Positions 57,791 to 64,000 of a DNA stretch of 64,000 nt are shown in pieces. The translations under genes and the position numbers were made by a program. The notes under the pieces were generated by a model. That model searched no databases, was not told where the DNA came from, and worked only from the letters and a program-made list of their open reading frames with translations. Within the stretch, counting starts at the first letter, position 1. Every line of letters begins with the position of its first letter. Location of the stretch: positions 620,467 through 684,466 of the forward strand of contig NW_023998526.1 of assembly GCF_014805625.2 (NCBI RefSeq), written 5' to 3'. This DNA comes from Glossina fuscipes. Its lineage: Eukaryota; Arthropoda; Insecta; Diptera; Glossinidae.

Positions 57791-59487
57791 TATTTCTTCG
57801 CTTCTAACGTATTCACCGCTAACAGAAACCGCAGAGAGTGATACGGAGCTTTACGTCTTCTAATTTGTGAGCTTATTTCATACTATATAACGTTATTGTT
57901 ACTCTCATTCTCTCAAAACTGCTTTGTTACTTTAATAAAAAATAAAACCCAATTTTCAGATAATTTTGATCAAATTGGAACGGCTGCTCATTTCAAACGG
58001 TAACCGATTGAACGATGGTTAAAAGTAGTTTTTTTTTCTCGGTCAACCAAATCCAAAATGGGATAAAACTTTTTACAAAGCTGGCATAGCTCACTTCTTC
58101 GAAAGAATGATTTCCTTTTTATCCTAAGCTTCTGCACTATTTATATAAGTAAAAGTTGACTTCGTATGTACAGAAGGGCTACTGGAAGTTCTGCTTAGTA
58201 TTCTTCGCCATATACTACACACATTTTCAATAAATAAACGCACAAAAGTTGTCACTTCTCCATAAAAAAGGTTTTTTGAGAGAAGACTTATAAATTACAG
58301 TAGCTGTAGATACGTTAAAAGTTTTGCGGCATTCTTTGATAATTGAAAAAAGTGGAGTCGATCCGAATTTTTTTTTTTCTGTTTAGAAACAGTTTAATTT
58401 GTTCCAGAAAATGACTCAATGCTTATTGTGAAACTGCAGTTAAGATTTCGACGAAGTAGAAATTGGAGAAATGGGACGGTAAGCGTGAAAAACAGTTTCG
58501 AAAAAGAGTCTTCAAAGTGTTATGTTTCAATTTTGCAAAAATATTTGTTTTACTTCTAACCTGTAATACCTATAACCCTCTACAACGCTTTATGACTACA
58601 TTCGCAACAACATACGTTACGTACCCGTTACGTACCCGTTACGTAAACAAGCTGTAAAAAGTTACAGTTGCAATTTGATCTCAGTCGGTTGAGAATTAAA
58701 AAAAGTTCAACGCATGGCCAAGGAAGTTCCTTAAAAAAGTCTTTCTTGAGATATTTATAAGTTTTTAGTAGTCTTTATTCTTTCTTCTCTCAAACACTAA
58801 ACAACTAGTTGTTATATTATCGTTCCTTTAGTTTGCCAAAGAAAATACAAAAAAACACGCAATGTTCAAAAGCGCCTGTTCTTGTTTTCGCTTATGTTTT
58901 TCGGTTTTGCAAGTCGGAATTTCTTGTCATTTATAATCGCAAAAAAATTTTTGTAAAAAAGTTCGCATCACACCCAAAACGTTTTGGTGATCCAGACGTA
59001 ACAAAAATTATAAACACATTCTGTTAAAAGTATTTATTATTATTATTATTTAAAATTACTCAACAACGAAATACTCGGTTTAATCGTCAACATAGGCAAA
59101 TACGTTGTCAGTGCCGTGATTAATCAAAGTGTATAAAATTGACAGACTTGATTGAACTTTTATCAAGGAAAAATTCACATACAAACTTACAAACTTGACA
59201 TATTTGTTTAAAAAAATTCAACAAAATTTTTTATGGAAAATCAGATTGCGCAAAATGTCTGCGCAGCAACAACAACATACGAGAAACAATTGTATTTGGC
59301 TAGAAAACTAACAGTAGCTGATAAAGATATCCAGTTGTGCCAAAGCCCCGCTTTGTTTGTGCGTAAATTTTTCAAAAATGGACTTCGGTTGCGTTTTTAT
59401 TCAAAATTGTAAACAATATGTAAAAAAAGTATTCATATATCACAATGAGTACATCCAACAAAAATTTAGCCTGAGCAAGATCGAAAT
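57791..59487. other. Unassigned sequence with a short tandem repeat
   Basis: The unit gttacgtaccc occurs about three times at 58616-58646, the last copy diverging to gttacgtaaac. A possible mariner C-terminal piece lies near 58040-58105. No other feature supported. Confidence 0.4.
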
Positions 59488-59870
59488 AACAACTAAGGAA
59501 GTTATATTCGGCATGTTTTTCGCATTCTGCTCTCCAAATTCTTCCATTTGACACCCGTGGCGCTGGTGTTATTAAGAAAAAATTAATTGCGGTGTCTGCC
59601 ATATTCATTTTAAACTTAACCATTTTTAGGCAGATAATATATCTTCATTCGAGGAATGTGCAAAATAGTTTTAAGCATTCTATCTTGTTTGCCTTCTGAT
59701 GAATAAGCACAAAACCTCTAAAAGTGAAAAAAACAATATTTAATCACTTGCAACTTCGTGTGGGCATCGCCCATAGAGAGTAGAATATTTCGTAAAGTAA
59801 ATATGGAAAATTTCAGCCTTCTAACTTTTTTAATTTCCGAGAAACGAACAGATTTAATGATTTTTCCGAA
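59488..59870 (+). repeat. Dispersed fly repeat, copy C (partial)
   Basis: Matches copy A from its start region (aagttatattcgg here, aagttgtattcgc there). It continues through 'tttttcgcattctgctctc', 'ccatttttaggcagata', 'cattctatcttgtttgcc' and 'atttcgtaaagtaaatatgg' to 'taatttccgagaaacgaa'. Compared with copy A it lacks about 25 bp after the start and the whole 3' part. Alignment is by eye, with many substitutions, so both copies are old. Confidence 0.7.
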
Positions 59871-59872
59871 AC

Positions 59873-60066
59873 GAGTCAAAGCCCTAAAGGACAACAAAAA
59901 ATCTCAAAGTCTTCTGTATCTCCCATCGTGTTTGAAAAACGTTACGTACATTTTAAACTGTTGAGAGAGGGCCTGCGGATATCACAAATTCCTAACGCGT
60001 CAAAGCCCTAAAGAACAAAGAAAAATCCCAAAGTCTTCCGTATCTCCTATAGCATTTGGAAAAAAA
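59873..60066. repeat. Direct duplication of about 65 bp
   Basis: The text agtcaaagccctaaaggac with 'aatctcaaagtcttctgta' and tctcccat (from 59875) recurs from 59998 as cgtcaaagccctaaagaac with 'aatcccaaagtcttccgta' and tctcctat. Period is about 123 bp. It follows copy C directly and may belong to a subfamily-specific 3' part. Confidence 0.75.
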
Positions 60067-60744
60067 AAGACTCAATAGGCCGCAACGCATGTTCAAGTCC
60101 TTCGAAATGATTGGTCACATCACACACAATGATTGGTAGTTTTCAAGTCATTTCATTGTTTTGTTTTTTTTCACGAATGTACATTGCGCGAGTTTTAGAT
60201 GGATAAGTTAAATGGTACTGTTAATTAAATAAATTATTTTGGCAATAACTTAATTAGTATTAATTTATAGCTCATATGGTTTAACATAATCATTAATTAT
60301 ATGTATTGTTTTGTAATTTATTATTCATATTATTCATTCTAATTTTAAATGTTTTATAACTAATTTGCTTTGAATGATACTGGCTGGCGAAGTAAGTTTA
60401 CACATTACACTACACTTTCATTTACAACACATAAAAATTATAAAAAATTTGTAAAGCAAATTTCACTTATGGACCCCCAATTTCGGCGAGCTAGATACAA
60501 TTTGGTTTAGAGCCCTTTTAGTATGCTACATAGTCTTCACCGAAATCGTTCTTCGATAACAGGTGCAACGTGCCAAAAAATATGGGAAGTTTTGACGCAG
60601 AAAAATCCTAACTATCCAGACAGCAAGAAGGCTGAGAGGTACGCTAGTTAAGTCTTTCTGATAAGTTAAAAATAACTTCAACATATCTCCACTTGCCAAT
60701 GAACACATTACTTGCTAGCGATGCTTTTAACAAACATCAATTCG
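60067..60744. other. Unassigned AT-rich sequence
   Basis: Nothing recognised before the BEL pol relic. The upstream gag/protease of that element should be here but is not readable. Confidence 0.4.
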
Positions 60745-62480
60745 TATCGATGCAGGCCTGCCAAAAGTGCAATTACAAAATTGAGAGTTGTTTTCGACGG
60801 TTCAACAAAAACTTCGTGTGGTTTTTCAAAAAATGACAGTTTATTCTACTCCTACAATCCAATCAAAGTTCGTTAACAAACTTTTTCGTTTTTTTTTTTG
60901 AAAGCTTTTTGCGGTGATATTTGTAACATGTATCGGAGTGTAAGGCTTCCTCATCCCGACAATTATCTACAATGCATTCTTTGAAGACACTATACACATG
61001 ACAACATTAAAACCTACAAAGTTTTTACCGTCACATAAGGAATTAAACAGGTTTTTTTAGCAGTTCACTTTATGCCACAACTTACGGCTGATAAAGGAAA
61101 CGCCTTTCCTTTCGCTTTTGAGATTGCAAGATGAGATTTTTGGGTTGCTGACTTAATCTCTGGCGGGAGTCCTATTAATCAAGCAATTAAAACACGACAG
61201 TAAGATACACCTTTATTACAGAATGTTAGCTTCATAATTCGAAAACGGTGCACAAACAATGAAGACGTTTTAAGTGGTGTTTCACCATCAGATTGTGCCC
61301 AGTTTCTCAAATTCCATGATAGGAATGATTTAAATAAGACTTTGAGGCTTTTTTGGGATGATTTTTTTTTTTTTTTTGCCTAAATGAAGCTACGAAGCAT
61401 ATCGTATTGCTTAGTATAGCTCGTCTCTATGATCTCCTCGATTTAATTGGCCCAATAGTCGGGGAGACCAAAATATTCACGCAGACTTTATACCAAAACA
61501 ATCTGCAGTGGGATGAAAGGTTACGCTATTCACTCGGCATGGTTTACCTTTCGTTCTAAATTTTTCTGTTGTACACAAATTTGTGTTCCCTCGTTTTCTA
61601 TTCATGTCAAAGCAACGAAACACAAAGCATAAGGCGCGTTCATCTACGCACGATCTAAGCTAGATGATGTCATCAAAGCCTGTTTACTATTTTCGAAGTC
61701 GAGAAGAGCACCGTTGAAAACTGTGAATTATCAGCAGCAATACCATTACCGGAAAAGCGTTACCAGTTCATTACTCAATCAGCATGAAATTCATCATTTC
61801 ATTTTATGATAGTTGTGCGTGCAGTCACCTAATTTTAAAGTGTCGCAACTAACAGAGTAAGTCGAAATGAATTGTTTACCAACGAAATTATTTTACATTT
61901 TAACCAATTTAAATCCAGCGGATATTTTATTGAGATCACCGTCTCTAGGTGAACTTCTACATTCAAATTTTTGAAAAATTTTTGCAGGCTTATTAAGAAA
62001 TGGTGTTTCTTCTAATTGACCAAAGAATCTAAGTTTTCTAACTGACCAACCGGAGAGACCGCGTGCAATCATATTAATTAGTTGACTATACAATTGCCCG
62101 GAAAGCTGCAAATGACTTAACCCGTTTGGAAAACTAGAGCGTATTTTTGGGTGCGGATACAAATTCGTTATTTTGACGTTTGCAGTCTATATATCAAAGG
62201 TGATCCTGTTACGCCGATGGAGTTAAAAGTTTTCAATCAATTGACTCGAAACAGGCAGCAGACACTTTTCGCTGGAGAATATAATGCCCTAAGGGCACAC
62301 CAAAATATCGCGTCCGCAAGGAGATCTTGTCACTTGCGTGATTTGTTGATTCAACAAATCTAAGTTGTGCTCACGGAAGACTTTAAAACTCGAGTTTGAG
62401 TTTTGCAACTCGATATGCCGCCATATTATCAAAACCCTTCGTTTAATAAAGCGCTACCCATGCATTCTCATTAAAGGTTT
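60745..62480 (+). mobile_element. Second BEL/Pao pol relic, RT to integrase start
   Basis: Plus strand, many frameshifts. RT starts near 60768 (LRVVFDGSTKTSCGF). It continues with GDICNMYRSVRLPHPDNYLQ near 60915 and YGIK-like text. The catalytic box region DFWVADLISGG is at about 61135-61167, where active BEL RTs have DFYVDD (see findings). Thumb: LYDLLDLIGPIVGETKIFTQ, then LQWDERL near 61420-61530. RNase H pieces: GAFIYARSKL near 61638, and NLNPADILLRSPSLGELL near 61910-61965. The integrase N-terminal part is the frame 62151-62363 (GDPVTPMELKVFNQL, then LFAGEYNALRAHQNIAS). No gag, protease, catalytic integrase core or LTR is recognised. It is a different lineage from the 24-29 kb element. 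Confidence 0.8.
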
Positions 62481-64000
62481 TGGAATGCCGCGACGCATTA
62501 CTTTCTAGCAGAAAGAGAAACATCTAAATAAGCTTCAGAAATATTAAGTGTGCAGTAGCGAAAATAACCATAAAGCCTATTCATTATGATCTTAGTTGAA
62601 AACCGAGGGTTTTCAATAGGGGAAATATGTTCGTGGTATGTTTGCTCTTGCAAATTAGTGGCTGCTTTTGCCTTACGCAACGTAATACATCAATAATTTT
62701 AAGTCAGTTATTAGTTGTCTCTACTTCGTATGTAGATATGTTTTATATAGTAGCCGGTTTTAACTCACATACTTGTCAGCACGAAACAGCTGTGCTTATT
62801 TCGTTTATATTTACGTGAGACAGCCTGGAATTGAACGGCTGTATAAGATCCAGAAGTCCATTTGATACCAATTGAATATTCTTCTTCTTCCCAACCAATT
62901 GAGAATGGAGCGTTATTATTAATTAAATTTCAGCAGATAACTCTTCAAAAAATGTTAGATACTAATTTTTCGAATTTCAACGGTGCTAAGATTTAATACT
63001 GTAATGGAAGACAAGGTAATATTTGCGAAATAATCGACAAAAATCCTCCTATAATATCTGTCCTGACATATAGCGCCGTTACGAAAAAGTAAAGAAAATA
63101 ATCATTAGACGGTCTATACAAAGTGAGATTTGAAAATTTTGCGATTGTGGTTAATTTTATAAAGAAAAAACATTTTTTCAACATAAAAGGAGAATTAAAA
63201 AAGGTCTGAATTATGAGAGGAATATTGAAGTCACTATAAGCAGTTTCATGGAAGTTTGTATTTCGTTTATTTCTTTTCAATTTCTCTATATCTGTCGAAT
63301 TCAATTATAAATATTCGTTTAGTTGTCATTTATACGAGTAAGCAACTACAAACGTCGACTACTCTCCAACTTCCAACCATATCGTTAGCAGACTAACAAG
63401 TCTCACTGGCTTAAAGCGGCAAACAACTCAAGCATTAATTTGATACAAATAATAAGCAAGACGCATGCAGAAAGCAGCAAGGTAGATTTTTGGCATGCCC
63501 GTAGTTTCTGGAGAGTGTGTAAAAAAGAGCGACCGATAGACGACCAGTTTCTGAATGCATTGTATGGAATGAATATAAACCCCATGGGAAGGTTTAAGAT
63601 ATTCAGTCAAATATTGAAATATGAATTATGACACAATACGTCAAACTAAATTATACACTTATTGGTTATCCTTTTTCGAAAGGTACGTAACTTAAAAATT
63701 TGCAACTTACGTGCTGATCTTGGTGACGATCTTGAGTAATTAATCCTGAAAAATGTTTTTCAACCGTGCGCGCTTGTGTTGCTATTCCGAATAATAATTT
63801 TACCATTTATTCATGTTGATTTTTTTTTATCCTAACACAAATGACTATATTGCAAACTTCTAGAAATGCTGTCAAGTTAACAGAAGAGCAGTTTAATATG
63901 TTAACATCGAATTATATAAGCTAAAATAGTCCCTAAGCTTCTTAATCCAAACGAATCCATTCTCGGTGATGACGTAAGAAAGATTATTATTGCGAAGAAA
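62481..64000. other. Unassigned sequence to the window end
   Basis: The integrase core of the BEL relic should follow but is not readable. A 63-codon frame at 63440-63631 (VDFWHARSFWRVCKKERPID) looks less compositional than most but matches nothing known to me. Confidence 0.4.

Noticed and set aside
57415..57807. 130-codon plus-strand open frame
   Set aside because: It joins the end of dispersed-repeat copy B to a mariner scrap read in mixed frames, so it is a fortuitous fusion.
62820..62940. Minus-strand text resembling a structured protein segment (IGWEEEEYSIGIKW)
   Set aside because: Too short and without a family, flanked by AT-rich noise.
1..64000. CRISPR arrays, bacterial operons, riboswitches or phage genes
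   Set aside because: The window is clearly metazoan repeat DNA. No regularly spaced palindromic repeats or prokaryotic gene organisation were seen.

Overview
This is an AT-rich animal genome window with no recognisable host protein-coding gene and no clear intact host RNA gene. It is a graveyard of transposable elements in many states of decay. Frames are broken by stops, frameshifts and deletions, and I find no complete, uninterrupted element. The mix (BEL/Pao and Ty3/gypsy LTR elements, CR1/Jockey-like, R1-like and I-like LINEs, Tc1, mariner and DUF4817-type DNA transposons) points to an insect. A dispersed repeat opening with 'acaagtaag' and closing with 'gggtataaa' resembles sequences I know as abundant in cyclorrhaphan flies, so I infer a higher fly, perhaps tephritid-like. 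That inference rests on remembered family resemblance, not on a search.

Layout. 1-5.1 kb: mostly unassigned, with a possible LTR end (1.7-2.1 kb) and a locally GC-richer block (4.2-4.6 kb). 5.1-7.2 kb: a plus-strand LINE ORF2 relic with a duplicated tail. 9.3-10.1 kb: a complete-looking copy of the dispersed fly repeat. 10.5-11.0 kb: a minus-strand LINE 3' end. 12.5-14.0 kb: an R1-like ORF2 that has lost its reverse transcriptase core. 14.5-17.3 kb: a minus-strand gypsy-type gag-pol relic. 17.45-20.55 kb: the two ends of one CR1-like LINE arranged head to head, as expected for a 5'-inverted (twin-primed) insertion. 21.8-22.1 kb: the C-terminal end of a Tc1-like transposase.

24.3-29.4 kb: the best LTR element, a minus-strand BEL/Pao relic with gag, zinc knuckle, protease, RT, RNase H and integrase parts. 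Its right side meets a plus-strand LINE relic (29.7-32.5 kb). 32.8-36.5 kb: a DUF4817-type transposase relic, further LINE pieces and a short direct-repeat cluster. 37.3-37.9 kb: a decayed serine-rich reading frame of unknown origin. 38-45 kb: nothing assignable apart from short unsupported ORFs.

45.0-49.45 kb: the most complete element, a minus-strand CR1-like LINE. Its ORF1 carries a C4HC3 (PHD-type) zinc finger plus an RRM-like region. Its ORF2 carries an AP-type endonuclease and an RT with a YADD box. A tRNA-like pol III unit lies just beyond its 5' side (49.7 kb). 51.4 kb: a small R1-like RT piece. 54.15-55.45 kb: an I-clade LINE end with RNase H. 56.8-57.8 kb: a second dispersed-repeat copy beside a mariner scrap. 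59.5-59.9 kb: a third copy of the repeat. 60.7-62.5 kb: a second BEL/Pao pol on the plus strand.

Nothing here works together as an operon or pathway. The shared theme is parasitic DNA whose catalytic boxes have mostly been lost. I did not find a convincing new biological system. The best leads are the PHD-ORF1 LINE family with its inverted copy, the dispersed repeat family with conserved ends, the tRNA-like unit, and the unknown reading frame at 37.3 kb.
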